In this document: one piece after another, positions 24,300-33,154 of the stretch
How the letters are laid out: each line of letters starts with the position of its first letter
Position numbering within the stretch: position 1 is the stretch's first letter
From: RGIG5299 sp045588575
GTDB lineage: Bacteria > Bacillota > Clostridia > Oscillospirales > RGIG5299
DNA: 44,207 bases
Assembly (NCBI GenBank): GCA_045588575.1
Contig: JAZNEJ010000010.1
Span: 1 to 44,207 of the forward strand
Reading direction: 5' to 3'
Notes under the pieces: model-generated
Database searches by the model: none
Told to the model about the DNA's origin: nothing
The model's input: only the letters and a program-made list of their open reading frames with translations
Translations under genes and position numbers: made by a program

Positions 24300-25223
24300 A
24301 TGAAAATTATTTATATGGGAACGCCCGATTTTGCGGTGAAGGCGTTAGAAAAATTAAACGAAAAGCACGAGGTTTGCGCCGTTGTAACTCAACCCGATAA
24401 GCCCAAGGGAAGAGGCTATGAGATGATTCCCACGCCCGTTAAAGCAGCGGCTGTGAATATGGGAATTCCGGTTTATCAGCCTGAAAAAATCAAAAACGGT
24501 GAGCTTCAAGCTCTTCTTGACGAAATAAAGCCCGATGTTATTGTGGTTTGTGCTTACGGAAAAATTTTGCCCGAATACATTTTGACTTTTCCCAAATTCG
24601 GCTGCATAAACATTCATGCATCGCTTCTTCCGAAATACAGAGGTGCTGCGCCTATTCAACGCGCGGTTATGGACGGTGAAACCGAAAGCGGAGTAACCGT
24701 AATGCAAATGGAAAAAGGGTTAGATACGGGCGATATGCTTCTTAAAAAAGCGGTTAAAATAACCGAAGAAACAACGGGAGGCGCTCTTCACGATGAGCTT
24801 TCCGTTTTGGGAGCAAATGCAATAATTGAAGCTCTTGATTTAATAGAAAACGGCAAAGCGGTTTATGAAAAACAAGACGACTTACTTTCTTCATACGCCG
24901 CAATGATAAATAAAGATACTTGCAGAATAGATTTTTCCAAAGGAAAAGAAAAGGCTTTCAATCAAATTAGAGGTCTTTCACCCTTTCCAACTGCATTTTT
25001 TGTTTTTGAAAGCAAAATAATAAAGGTTTTGGAAACAAAAAAGAGAGATGAAATTATTCCTGTGGGAGTAATTCCCAATGGAAAAAGCTTTGTAATCGGC
25101 ACGGGCGACGGCTCTTTGGAGCTTGTAAGAGTTAAGCCGGAAGGCAAAAAAGAAATGGACGGTTCTTCCTTTATGGCGGGAAGAAGACAAGAGGGAGGTA
25201 AGGTAGACGATGTATTGGTATGA
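24300..25223 (+). CDS. fmt: Methionyl-tRNA formyltransferase
   Basis: This 307-residue enzyme formylates initiator Met-tRNA using 10-formyl-tetrahydrofolate. It has the start MKIIYMGTPDFAV, the folate-binding segment NIHASLLPKYRGAAPIQ and the later GLDTGDML. A C-terminal OB-like domain (residues ~210-307) includes FNQIRGLSPFPTAF. It ends 14 bases inside the next gene, so translation is coupled. Confidence 0.95.
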   Translation: MKIIYMGTPDFAVKALEKLNEKHEVCAVVTQPDKPKGRGYEMIPTPVKAAAVNMGIPVYQPEKIKNGELQALLDEIKPDVIVVCAYGKILPEYILTFPKFGCINIHASLLPKYRGAAPIQRAVMDGETESGVTVMQMEKGLDTGDMLLKKAVKITEETTGGALHDELSVLGANAIIEALDLIENGKAVYEKQDDLLSSYAAMINKDTCRIDFSKGKEKAFNQIRGLSPFPTAFFVFESKIIKVLETKKRDEIIPVGVIPNGKSFVIGTGDGSLELVRVKPEGKKEMDGSSFMAGRRQEGGKVDDVLV

Positions 25224-25899
25224 CAGTTATTATTACTATCTTATATTAGTTCTTCCTGCGGTAATTATATCAATATGGGCGCAGTTTAAGGTAAAAAGTG
25301 CCTTTAACAACTATTCCAAGGTTATGTCAAAAAGAGGAAAAACTGCCGCCGACTGTTCAAGAGATATTCTTTTGGCGCACGGCATTACCGATGTTTCGGT
25401 TAATAAGGTTGGGGGCAATTTAAGCGACCACTACGACCCGAGAAATAACACGGTAAACCTTTCGGATGCCGTTTATTCATCAACGTCGGTTGCGGCAATA
25501 GGTGTTGCGGCTCACGAGTGCGGACATGCAATTCAGCATGCTGAAAGCTATTTCCCCGTAAAGCTTCGCACCGCAATGGTTCCCATAACCAATTTCGGCT
25601 CGTCGCTTTCACTGCCTTTAATTGTGATTTCGCTTTTTTCAGGTTTAGAGGCGCTTTTTATTGCAGGAATATTGCTTTATTCGCTTTCAACCTTTTTCCA
25701 GCTTGTAACACTTCCCGTTGAGTTTAATGCATCCAAAAGAGCAATTAACGAACTTAGAAAAAGCAACACTATGAGCGAAGAGGAACTAAACGGAGTTAAA
25801 AAGGTGTTAACTGCGGCGGCGCTTACTTATGTTGCAGCGCTGCTGGTATCTCTTATGAGTTTGTTAAGACTTCTTTTGATGAGCAGAAACAGAAGATGA
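25210..25899 (+). CDS. Membrane zinc metallopeptidase (YugP-like)
   Basis: This 229-residue protein has an N-terminal membrane segment (YYYYLILVLPAVIISIW), the zinc motif HECGHAIQH near residue 103, and two or three C-terminal hydrophobic segments. It fits the neutral zinc metallopeptidase family 2 (YugP). The physiological substrate is unknown. Its place between fmt and rsmB is common in Clostridia and absent in B. subtilis. It overlaps rsmB by ATGA. Confidence 0.85.
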   Translation: MYWYDSYYYYLILVLPAVIISIWAQFKVKSAFNNYSKVMSKRGKTAADCSRDILLAHGITDVSVNKVGGNLSDHYDPRNNTVNLSDAVYSSTSVAAIGVAAHECGHAIQHAESYFPVKLRTAMVPITNFGSSLSLPLIVISLFSGLEALFIAGILLYSLSTFFQLVTLPVEFNASKRAINELRKSNTMSEEELNGVKKVLTAAALTYVAALLVSLMSLLRLLLMSRNRR

Positions 25900-27182
25900 G
25901 TAATATAAACGAAGCACGTCTTGTGGCGGTAAAAACGTTAAAAACACTGTTTTCAAACGAGCTTACCGACCCTGAGATTTTAATTGAAAAAGAAATAACC
26001 GATAAAAGAGAGAGCGACCTTTCAAGACGTATTGTTTACGGCGTTTTGGAAAAAAATGAAGAGCTTGAGGCACGAATTTCAATGGTCTCCAAAACAGAAA
26101 TCAAGAAAATCAAACCTCTCATGCTTGCAAACTTAAAGGTGGCCCTTTATCAGCTTTTGTTTCTTGATAAAATTCCCGATTTTGCCGCGGTAAACGAAGC
26201 AGTTTTAATAACCAAAAAGCTGATTTCACCCTCACTTGCAGGATATACCAACGCTGTTTTGCGAAACGCAATCCGCAAATCCGAGGAATATACCTCTAAA
26301 ACCGATGCGGCAAAATATAACGTGCCGGCATGGATGATAAGCTCGTTTAATAAGGATTACGGTTCAGACGTTGCCCAAAAAATATTAAGCGGCTTTGCGG
26401 TTAAAACGAATGATATAATAAGAATAAATACCCTTAAAACAACGTTTGAAGAGGTAAAGGAGCTTTATAAAGAGCGTGTTAAGGCCTCGTCTTTTGAAAA
26501 TTCGGCGGAGTTTGTTTTTGAGGGCAACGTGGCGGAAGAAGATGGCTTTAAAAAGGGACTTTTCCATTTTCAAAATCTTTCGTCCCAGCTTTGCGTTAAA
26601 ATTCTTTCTCCTCGGGAAAACCAAGAGGTTTTGGATTCTTGCTCTTCTCCCGGCGGAAAAAGCTTCACAATGGCTGAAATTATGAATAATACGGGCAAAA
26701 TAGATTGTTTGGACGTATCTTTGCCTAAAATAGAAAAAATAGTTTCGGGTGCAAAAAGGCTTGGAATAACCAACCTCAACCCAACGGTTTGCGATGCATC
26801 AAAATATCAAACCGAGAAGAAATACGACGTTATTTTGTGCGACGTTCCTTGCTCAGGATTGGGACTTCTTCGTAAAAAACCGTTTATAAAGCTCAAAACC
26901 GAACAAAGCTTAAAAGAGCTTCCCAATCTTCAGTTTTCAATACTCAATAACGTTTCAAAATATTTAAAAGAGGGCGGCACGTTGGTTTATTCTACCTGCA
27001 CGCTTCGGAAAAAGGAAAACGAAGAGGTTCTAAAACGGTTTTTAAAGCAGTCGGATTTCGAGGTTGTTCCCACCGGAATTGAAATAGAAAATTCAGTTAA
27101 CAACGAAAATATGCTTACGGTTTTGCCAAACGGAGATTACGAGGGATTTTTTATTGCAAAGCTTAAGAGAAAGGAAAAATAA
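25896..27182 (+). CDS. rsmB: 16S rRNA (cytosine-967-C5)-methyltransferase RsmB
   Basis: This 428-residue protein has an N-terminal NusB-like RNA-binding domain (residues 1-~140, with SDLSRRIVYGVL and PDFAAVNEAVLI). A C-terminal Rossmann methyltransferase follows, with the SAM loop VLDSCSSPGGKSF. The two catalytic cysteines are in CDVPCSGLG and YSTCTL. The SAM loop reads DSCSSPGGK where most family members have DxCAAPGGK. It methylates C967 of 16S rRNA. It is joined without a gap to rlmN. Confidence 0.93.
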   Translation: MSNINEARLVAVKTLKTLFSNELTDPEILIEKEITDKRESDLSRRIVYGVLEKNEELEARISMVSKTEIKKIKPLMLANLKVALYQLLFLDKIPDFAAVNEAVLITKKLISPSLAGYTNAVLRNAIRKSEEYTSKTDAAKYNVPAWMISSFNKDYGSDVAQKILSGFAVKTNDIIRINTLKTTFEEVKELYKERVKASSFENSAEFVFEGNVAEEDGFKKGLFHFQNLSSQLCVKILSPRENQEVLDSCSSPGGKSFTMAEIMNNTGKIDCLDVSLPKIEKIVSGAKRLGITNLNPTVCDASKYQTEKKYDVILCDVPCSGLGLLRKKPFIKLKTEQSLKELPNLQFSILNNVSKYLKEGGTLVYSTCTLRKKENEEVLKRFLKQSDFEVVPTGIEIENSVNNENMLTVLPNGDYEGFFIAKLKRKEK

Positions 27183-28223
27183 ATGGCCGATAAAAAAGAT
27201 ATAAAATCAATGACATACGCCGAAGTTTGTGATATAATAAAAAACAACGGCTTTCCGTCGTTTCGCTCAAAGCAGCTTTTTTCGTGGCTTTATAAGGTGG
27301 ATTCGTTTGATAAAATGACCAATCTTCCCAAAGATATGCGCGAGTTTTTAAACGAAAACTATTATATTCCCACTATAACCGTTGAGAAAAAACTGGTTTC
27401 AGCGCAAGACGGAACAACAAAATATCTTTTTTCTTTCCAAGACGGTGAGATGGTTGAAACTATCGTTATGAAATACCGTCACGGAAATTCCGTTTGTATT
27501 TCTTCTCAGGTGGGTTGCAGAATGGGTTGCACCTTTTGTGCTTCAACCATAGGCGGTCTTGTGAGAAATTTAACTGCAAGCGAAATGCTTTTGCAATATG
27601 AATACGTAAATAGAGATACTGAGGGCGGCGTTTCGAATATCGTTATAATGGGCATAGGAGAACCGCTCGATAATTTTGATAATTTGGTGCGTTTTCTCAA
27701 AAATATAAATGATGAAAACGGAATAAATTTAAGCCATAGGCATATATCGGTTTCAACAAGCGGTCTTTGCGAAAAAATAAGAGAGCTTGCCGATATGAAG
27801 CTTCAAATAACACTTTCTGTTTCGCTTCACGCTCCAAACGATGAAAAAAGAAGCAAAATTATGCCTGTAAACAGAAAATACGGCATTCAAGAATTGATGA
27901 AAGCCTGCGATTATTACGTTTTAAAAACAAATAAAAGAATATCTTACGAATACACGATGATTGCGGGAGTAAACGACAGTATAAAGGATGCCGATGAGCT
28001 TGTTAAGCTTTTGAAAAACAGACTGGCGCACATAAATCTCATACCCGTTAATGCGGTTAAAGGCAAGGAACAACGGGCATCGAGTGATAAAAGAGTTAAA
28101 GATTTTTGTGAAATACTTACTTCAAAGGGTCTTAACGCAACGGTGAGAAGAACGCTCGGAAGCGATATAAACGCCTCGTGCGGACAGTTAAGGCGAAACC
28201 ATAAGGAAACGGTGGGTGAGTAG
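27183..28223 (+). CDS. rlmN: Dual-specificity 23S rRNA/tRNA A-C2 methyltransferase RlmN
   Basis: This 346-residue radical-SAM enzyme methylates A2503 of 23S rRNA and A37 of certain tRNAs. The cluster-binding motif CRMGCTFCAST has the three cysteines in CxxxCxxC spacing. VSNIVIMGIGEPLDNFDN and the conserved C-terminal cysteine in ASCGQLR (the methylated catalytic residue) are present. Its ATG follows the rsmB stop directly. Confidence 0.96.
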   Translation: MADKKDIKSMTYAEVCDIIKNNGFPSFRSKQLFSWLYKVDSFDKMTNLPKDMREFLNENYYIPTITVEKKLVSAQDGTTKYLFSFQDGEMVETIVMKYRHGNSVCISSQVGCRMGCTFCASTIGGLVRNLTASEMLLQYEYVNRDTEGGVSNIVIMGIGEPLDNFDNLVRFLKNINDENGINLSHRHISVSTSGLCEKIRELADMKLQITLSVSLHAPNDEKRSKIMPVNRKYGIQELMKACDYYVLKTNKRISYEYTMIAGVNDSIKDADELVKLLKNRLAHINLIPVNAVKGKEQRASSDKRVKDFCEILTSKGLNATVRRTLGSDINASCGQLRRNHKETVGE

Positions 28224-28226
28224 AAA

Positions 28227-28949
28227 ATGTATTACGGAAAAACCGATAAGGGCAAGGTTAGAAAAGAAAATCAAGATAATTTCGAATGCTTTGAAACAGC
28301 GGGAATTTCATGCCTTATTGTTTGCGACGGTATGGGCGGTGCAAAGGGCGGAAAGGTGGCTTCCGACGTTTGCATTAAAAACATAAGCTGTGTTTTAAAA
28401 GAAAATCTTGTTAAAGATATGACAGAGCAAGAAATTATGAAAGCTATGAAAACCGCCGTTAAAAAAGCAAATAAAGAGGTCTTTACGCTTTCCAGAACCG
28501 ATGAAACTCTTGCGGGAATGGGAACAACGCTGGTTTTGGCGCTTGTCAGAGAAAACCGCTTTTTCTACACACATCTCGGCGATAGCCGTCTTTACGGAAT
28601 CGACAGTAAAGAAGCAATTCGCCTTACGAAAGACCATAGCTTTGTTCAAGAAATGGTAAATCTCGGCGAGCTCACCGCCGAAGAAGCAGAACATCATCCT
28701 AATAAAAATATAATTACCAATGCAATAGGAATTGCAGAAAAACCCAAATTTGAGATAAAAGCAGATAAGCTTGAAAACAGAACTCTTTTGCTTTGCTCCG
28801 ACGGCCTTTCCAATATGCTTTCCGATAAGCTTATTGCGGAATTAATTCGTAAATACGGAGTAACACAAGCGAGCGTAGGTGCATTTATTGCCGCCGCCAA
28901 CAAAAAAGGCGGAACCGACAATATAACCGTTTTGGTTTACGGAGGCTGA
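28227..28949 (+). CDS. prpC: PP2C-type Ser/Thr protein phosphatase
   Basis: This 240-residue protein has the metal-binding motifs of PPM phosphatases: KENQDNF, VCDGMGGAKGG, GMGTTLVLAL, THLGDSRLYGI and the late GGTDNITVLV. It removes phosphate from proteins phosphorylated by the PASTA kinase encoded next. The GGAGG inside its last codons serves as the ribosome-binding site of the kinase gene. Confidence 0.93.
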   Translation: MYYGKTDKGKVRKENQDNFECFETAGISCLIVCDGMGGAKGGKVASDVCIKNISCVLKENLVKDMTEQEIMKAMKTAVKKANKEVFTLSRTDETLAGMGTTLVLALVRENRFFYTHLGDSRLYGIDSKEAIRLTKDHSFVQEMVNLGELTAEEAEHHPNKNIITNAIGIAEKPKFEIKADKLENRTLLLCSDGLSNMLSDKLIAELIRKYGVTQASVGAFIAAANKKGGTDNITVLVYGG

Positions 28950-28953
28950 TAAA

Positions 28954-30684
28954 ATGAGTAATATGGATAGATATATAGGCCAAACCTTAAACGAAAAATA
29001 TAAAATAGAAGAAATTATAGGCATAGGCGGCATGGCGGTTGTATATAAAGCCAAAGACGTATATAACGGAAGAACGGTTGCCATAAAGCTTTTAAAGGAT
29101 GAATTTAACGTCGAGCCCTTTAAGACTCGATTTGTAAACGAATCGAGAGTTATTTCAATGCTCTCAAATAAAAATATAGTCGACGTTTTAGACGTTCATA
29201 TAGATAACGATTTTCAGTATATCGTAATGGAATACGTCGACGGAATAACGCTGAAACAGTATATGTCCAAGCGCGGAGCGCTTGAATGGCGAGAAGCAAT
29301 ATATTTTTGCGAGCAAATTCTTAAAGGACTTCAGCATGCTCACGAAAAGGGAATAATCCACAGAGATATTAAGCCTCATAACATAATGCTGCTTCCCGAC
29401 GGTCTTATAAAGGTTGCCGATTTCGGCATAGCGCGTTTTCAACGCTACGATAATATGACCGTTGCCGATAAAGCAATGGGAACGGTGCATTATATCAGTC
29501 CCGAGCAGGCAAGTAAAAGCAAGGTTGATGAAAAATCCGATATCTATTCGCTTGGAATCTCGCTTTATGAAATGTTAACCGGCGTTTTACCCTTTGAAGG
29601 CGATTCTCCCGTGAATATTGCAATAAAGCAAATTCAGGAAAAACCGAAATCACCGAGAGAAATAAACCCCGATATTCCAAAAGGGCTTGAAGAAATTGTA
29701 ATGAAAGCAATTTGCAAAAGGCCCGATAACCGCTTTTCATCGGCAGACGAGATGAGAGAGGCACTTTTAAAAGTAAAGGAAAATCCGGCCATTATCTTCA
29801 ACTATAAATTTTTAAACGATTCACTTGAAGCGGCGGATAAACAAAGGATGAAGGAAATGAAAAAGAAACAGAGAGAAAACAACTTTTTCAGTAAGCACAA
29901 AATGATATTTTCAATTCCGGTTTTAGTCGGAATTGTGTTGGGACTTATTTTTTCGGGCGGAGTATGGTATTTTGTAAACGAATTGATAAACTCCTCTTCA
30001 GAGGGCTACGTTGAAATGCCCAACTTCGTGGGAATGGTTGCCGAAGACGTTAAAAACAGCGACGAATATAAAGATATGTTCACCTTTAGCTTCAGTGAAG
30101 CATACAGCAACGTTTACGAAAAGGGCGTTATAATAGAACAATCGCCCGAGAGAAACTCCAAAGTTCAGGAGGGCCGCGTTGTTAAACTCACGGTAAGCTT
30201 GGGAGTAAGGGTAGAAAAAGTTCCCACTCAAATAGTTAACTACGACGTAGATGCCGTTGTTAAAATTCTTCAAAATCAGGGCTTTAAAGTTTCAACCGAA
30301 TATGTTTATAACGATGACTTTGATGAAAAACGCATAATTTCATGCGAACCTGCAGAAGGAACAATGGTTACCTACGGCACCGAAATTAAGCTTGTTGTAA
30401 GCCGTGGCAGACAGGTTCAGCTTGTAAAGGTTCCCAACGTTTTGGGAATGGATGCCAACGATGCTTTCAGAACCTTGCAGGATGCGGGCTTTAACGTATT
30501 AACCGAGCACGAATATTCCGATACAGTTGAAATAAACCGCGTTATATCGCAAACACCCATTGCAAATTCCAAGCACGAAAAAGATACAACTGTTACCATA
30601 GTTGTTTCCGAAGGAAAAGACCCTGCAACAAACGAGGAAAGCTCTGTGCCGGAAGACGATAACTCCGATGAAGTTGCGGAATAA
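28954..30684 (+). CDS. prkC: PASTA-domain Ser/Thr protein kinase (PrkC/PknB)
   Basis: This 576-residue membrane kinase has the glycine loop GIGGMAVVYKAKD, the lysine in VAIKLLKDE, catalytic IIHRDIKPHN, DFGIARF and the APE-equivalent SPEQAS. A basic linker precedes one membrane helix near residues 320-340 (VLVGIVLGLIFSGGVWYFV). Three extracellular PASTA repeats follow (roughly 350-415, 417-485, 488-555), which bind muropeptide-like ligands. The tail is acidic. With PrpC it forms the reversible phosphorylation pair that links cell wall state to growth and dormancy exit in Bacillota. Confidence 0.95.
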   Translation: MSNMDRYIGQTLNEKYKIEEIIGIGGMAVVYKAKDVYNGRTVAIKLLKDEFNVEPFKTRFVNESRVISMLSNKNIVDVLDVHIDNDFQYIVMEYVDGITLKQYMSKRGALEWREAIYFCEQILKGLQHAHEKGIIHRDIKPHNIMLLPDGLIKVADFGIARFQRYDNMTVADKAMGTVHYISPEQASKSKVDEKSDIYSLGISLYEMLTGVLPFEGDSPVNIAIKQIQEKPKSPREINPDIPKGLEEIVMKAICKRPDNRFSSADEMREALLKVKENPAIIFNYKFLNDSLEAADKQRMKEMKKKQRENNFFSKHKMIFSIPVLVGIVLGLIFSGGVWYFVNELINSSSEGYVEMPNFVGMVAEDVKNSDEYKDMFTFSFSEAYSNVYEKGVIIEQSPERNSKVQEGRVVKLTVSLGVRVEKVPTQIVNYDVDAVVKILQNQGFKVSTEYVYNDDFDEKRIISCEPAEGTMVTYGTEIKLVVSRGRQVQLVKVPNVLGMDANDAFRTLQDAGFNVLTEHEYSDTVEINRVISQTPIANSKHEKDTTVTIVVSEGKDPATNEESSVPEDDNSDEVAE

Positions 30685-30687
30685 GCT

Positions 30688-31557
30688 ATGAACGGAAGAG
30701 TAATAGAAGCGTTAAACGGAAGATGCACCGTTATCACCGAAAGCGGTTGCTTTGATTGCGGCGTTAAAGGCGTTTTTCGCAAAAAAAGCTTTTTCCCCAA
30801 GGCGGGAGATTATGCTGAAATTGAAATATTTAACGAAAAAGAGGGCAATATTGTTAAAATATTGACCCGAAAAAATGAGTTTATAAGACCGATGGTAAGC
30901 AATATAGATAAAATGTTTATCGTCTCTTCTCTTTCTTCACCACCGCCCGTTTTGGAAAATATAGATAAAATGACGGTTATTTGCGAATACAAAAACGTTG
31001 AGCCTATAATTGTTTTTACCAAAAATGACCTTGCAGATGCCGAATTTTACGAAAATATCTATAACTCGGCAGGCTATAAAACCTTAACTCTTTCCAATAA
31101 AAGCGATGTGGGAACAAATGAAATTTTAGAGCTTATAAAAGGCAATACCGTGGCCTTCACAGGCTTTTCGGGCGTTGGCAAATCAAGCCTTATAAATAAA
31201 ATTTGTCCCGAAGCTTTAAGCGAAGTGGGAGAGCTTTCAGATAAATCTCAAAGAGGAAAAAACACAACCAGAAGAACAACTATGTTTGAGTGTAACGGAG
31301 GCTTTTTGGCAGATACTCCCGGATTTTCCTCGCTCGATTTGCTTATGTGTGTAGATTGTGAAAAGGAAGAAATTAAAAACTTTTTCCCTGAAATAGCGGC
31401 TTTTAACGGTGAATGCAAATTTTCCGATTGTCTTCATTTGGAAGAAACAAAGGGCTGTGCGGTCATCAATGCGTTGAAAGAAGGCAAAATAGCGCCGTCG
31501 AGATATGAAAACTATTTGAAATTTTATAAAATCTTTTCCGAAAAAAGAAAATTTTAA
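30688..31557 (+). CDS. rsgA: Ribosome small-subunit assembly GTPase RsgA
   Basis: This 289-residue protein is a circularly permuted GTPase. An N-terminal OB fold comes first (residues 1-~70). G4 TKNDLAD then precedes the P-loop GFSGVGKSSLI, followed by DTPGFSS. The C-terminal zinc site is C-x4-C-x-H-x5-C in CKFSDCLHLEETKGC. RsgA matures the 30S subunit. In B. subtilis rpe and thiN follow. Here a mobile element follows, and transcription probably continues for an unknown distance. Confidence 0.95.
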   Translation: MNGRVIEALNGRCTVITESGCFDCGVKGVFRKKSFFPKAGDYAEIEIFNEKEGNIVKILTRKNEFIRPMVSNIDKMFIVSSLSSPPPVLENIDKMTVICEYKNVEPIIVFTKNDLADAEFYENIYNSAGYKTLTLSNKSDVGTNEILELIKGNTVAFTGFSGVGKSSLINKICPEALSEVGELSDKSQRGKNTTRRTTMFECNGGFLADTPGFSSLDLLMCVDCEKEEIKNFFPEIAAFNGECKFSDCLHLEETKGCAVINALKEGKIAPSRYENYLKFYKIFSEKRKF

Positions 31558-31687
31558 AAAAGACCGCAAGGGGCTGTATTCTACTTTAGGAGACCTAAAA
31601 AATATTAAGCTATATCAAGGAAAAATCAAAATAAGTTTCTATTTTTTTCAAATAAAAACAACGATTTTGAGCGTAATCGTCTTTTAG

Positions 31688-31723
31688 TGTTATACCGTGG
31701 GAATCGCATCTGTTATACCGTGG
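31688..31723 (+). repeat. Direct repeat pair TGTTATACCGTGG
   Basis: The 13-mer occurs at 31688-31700 and again at 31711-31723, 23 bases apart. Both copies continue as (G/A)AAT. The inner TTATACCG or its complement recurs at other control regions of the element (33518-33526, 39007-39015). The repeats could be binding sites for the integrase, an excisionase or the element's own regulators. Confidence 0.6.
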
Positions 31724-31756
31724 AAATTAAAGTTCAAAATTATACTTAAAAACCTG

Positions 31757-31796
31757 AAAACCCGCATAGATACTGGCTTTGCGGGTTTTTTATAAT
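31757..31796 (+). terminator. Intrinsic terminator at the left element boundary
   Basis: Arms AAAACCCGC (31757-31765) and GCGGGTTTT (31781-31789) with a 15-base loop are followed by further T residues. It insulates the element from housekeeping transcription. Confidence 0.85.
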
Positions 31797-31838
31797 TTCC
31801 AAAGATATAACAAAGTGCTAAAAAACGCACAAAATAGC

Positions 31839-31867
31839 TTGACATAAAATACCCGTTATGGTATTAT
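31839..31867 (+). promoter_or_regulatory. Promoter of the first element genes
   Basis: TTGACA (31839-31844), a 17-base spacer and TATTAT (31862-31867). Start codon at 31898 with TGAGGTATAGT before it. Confidence 0.75.
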
Positions 31868-31897
31868 ATAGAAAACTTTTATTTTTTGAGGTATAGT

Positions 31898-32356
31898 ATG
31901 TTTTTTAAAGTTAATAAAATTGAAAACGAGTATCACGTTCTATTTTCTACTGGCGAAATAAAATATTTCAATGAGGCAACCATAGGTACCTTTATTTCTC
32001 GTTATGACACACTTGAAGATTTAGAGGACAAGCCTTTGCCGAAAATATTTGAACAATATGACGGCACTACCGTGGCTATATTAGAAAGCAATCGTGAGCT
32101 CATTGTTAAAGATGCGAGCATTCTTCGTTGTATTGAATATCCAAGTGAATTTCCGTATTATACAGTAGCGGAATACGCAGATAAGCACGACCGCAAGGGA
32201 TCTATTGTTTTAAGGTATTGCAAAGAAAAGCGTTTTCCCGGCGTTATTACTATTGGCTCTCGTTGGCTTATTCCGAAAAACGCTCCATATCCAAAGGATA
32301 ATAGAGCAGGAAGAGATATGTCCAAACGTGATTATCACGTCAAAAAGAAAAAATAA
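31898..32356 (+). CDS. Excisionase-like DNA-binding protein, copy A
   Basis: This 152-residue protein has an N-terminal half of short strands (EYHVLFSTGEIKYFNE). The C-terminal half carries a winged-helix/excisionase type domain: YYTVAEYADKHDRKGSIVLR, YCKEKRFPGVITIGSRWLIP. This is the layout of MerR/Xis helix-turn-helix 17 modules, in which a helix pair is followed by a short wing with Arg-Trp. It shares this order with the next gene (copy B) along its whole length, so the two arose by duplication. Likely roles are control of excision or of element transcription. The ATG was placed at 31898 with GAGG upstream. Confidence 0.65.
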   Translation: MFFKVNKIENEYHVLFSTGEIKYFNEATIGTFISRYDTLEDLEDKPLPKIFEQYDGTTVAILESNRELIVKDASILRCIEYPSEFPYYTVAEYADKHDRKGSIVLRYCKEKRFPGVITIGSRWLIPKNAPYPKDNRAGRDMSKRDYHVKKKK

Positions 32357-32389
32357 AAAGGCAAAAGCTTGTATTATACGGAGGCACTT

Positions 32390-33154
32390 ATGAGCAAGTA
32401 TCTTATATCAAGGATTGTAATGCTCCCTAACGGCACCGCCCACATTGCTCTGTTTTCAGGAGAAACAATTAACTGTTCTCGTAACAATTTGTTGCAACTC
32501 CTTTCCGACCCGCAATCATTTCGTAATGGCAGCAACGGTACAATCAAAAGAACAACGGCAAAAGTGAACCCACGACATCGTTCTTTGGAAACTATTCCGG
32601 GACTTACTCTTATGAAAGTTTATAGTGACTCCACCACCGTTTGTAGATTTCCAAAACTATTTCAAGCTCTCTTAAATAATCTCGATAACGATTCGGATAA
32701 ACCCTTTAATTTAAAAGAATTTGTTTTGGGCTTAGATTTTTCCGACGAGAAACACTTTTTAATGAAATTCTTTTATGATTTTACAAACGAACCTCGTTCT
32801 GAAATAGTTATCCATAATTCTCTTGGTATCGAACCGGATGAACAAAATGAAATTATGTCAGAAACTTTTAATACCGTGTTTAATTCTGTTGCTCCAGATA
32901 CGGAACAAGAAGCTCCTAAACAATCCTCCACGGAACCGACTCTTTTTAAACCCAAACTTGCAACCGATATGATAACCGTTAAAGAGTTTGCATCTGAGCA
33001 CGGAGTAAAAGATAATGTTGTTCTTAGTTGGATTGAAAACAAAAAAATGCCCAATGCAGTCAAAATAAAGGGTAGATGGTATCTGCCACGAAACAAAGTA
33101 CGCAAGAATGGATATATGGTTATTATATTCAAAGAAACAATAAGCCATATATAG
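32390..33154 (+). CDS. Excisionase-like DNA-binding protein, copy B
   Basis: This 254-residue protein is a longer paralog of the preceding one. The N-terminal AHIALFSGETINCSRN matches the LFSTGEI region of copy A, and a middle region of about 100 residues is inserted. The C-terminal domain ITVKEFASEHGVKDNVVLSW and KIKGRWYLPRNKV matches the excisionase-like domain of copy A. ACGGAGG lies before the ATG. The last 79 bases overlap the YopX-like gene in another frame, so the C-terminal tail may not be under strong constraint. Confidence 0.6.
   Translation: MSKYLISRIVMLPNGTAHIALFSGETINCSRNNLLQLLSDPQSFRNGSNGTIKRTTAKVNPRHRSLETIPGLTLMKVYSDSTTVCRFPKLFQALLNNLDNDSDKPFNLKEFVLGLDFSDEKHFLMKFFYDFTNEPRSEIVIHNSLGIEPDEQNEIMSETFNTVFNSVAPDTEQEAPKQSSTEPTLFKPKLATDMITVKEFASEHGVKDNVVLSWIENKKMPNAVKIKGRWYLPRNKVRKNGYMVIIFKETISHI

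Larger units (their letters stand above)
31558..31897. other. 340-base gap between rsgA and the first element gene
   Basis: No gene is seen here. In order it holds a small perfect palindrome TTTAGG-AGA-CCTAAA (31585-31599), a direct repeat pair, a rightward terminator and a promoter (the last three are listed separately). The boundary between chromosome and element should lie within it, but no target-site duplication can be recognised because the other end is outside the window or unclear. Confidence 0.6.

Noticed and set aside
31585..31599. Palindrome TTTAGG-AGA-CCTAAA as the attachment core
   Set aside because: No second copy was found near the integrase or at the right edge, so there is no evidence for its use as an attachment site.
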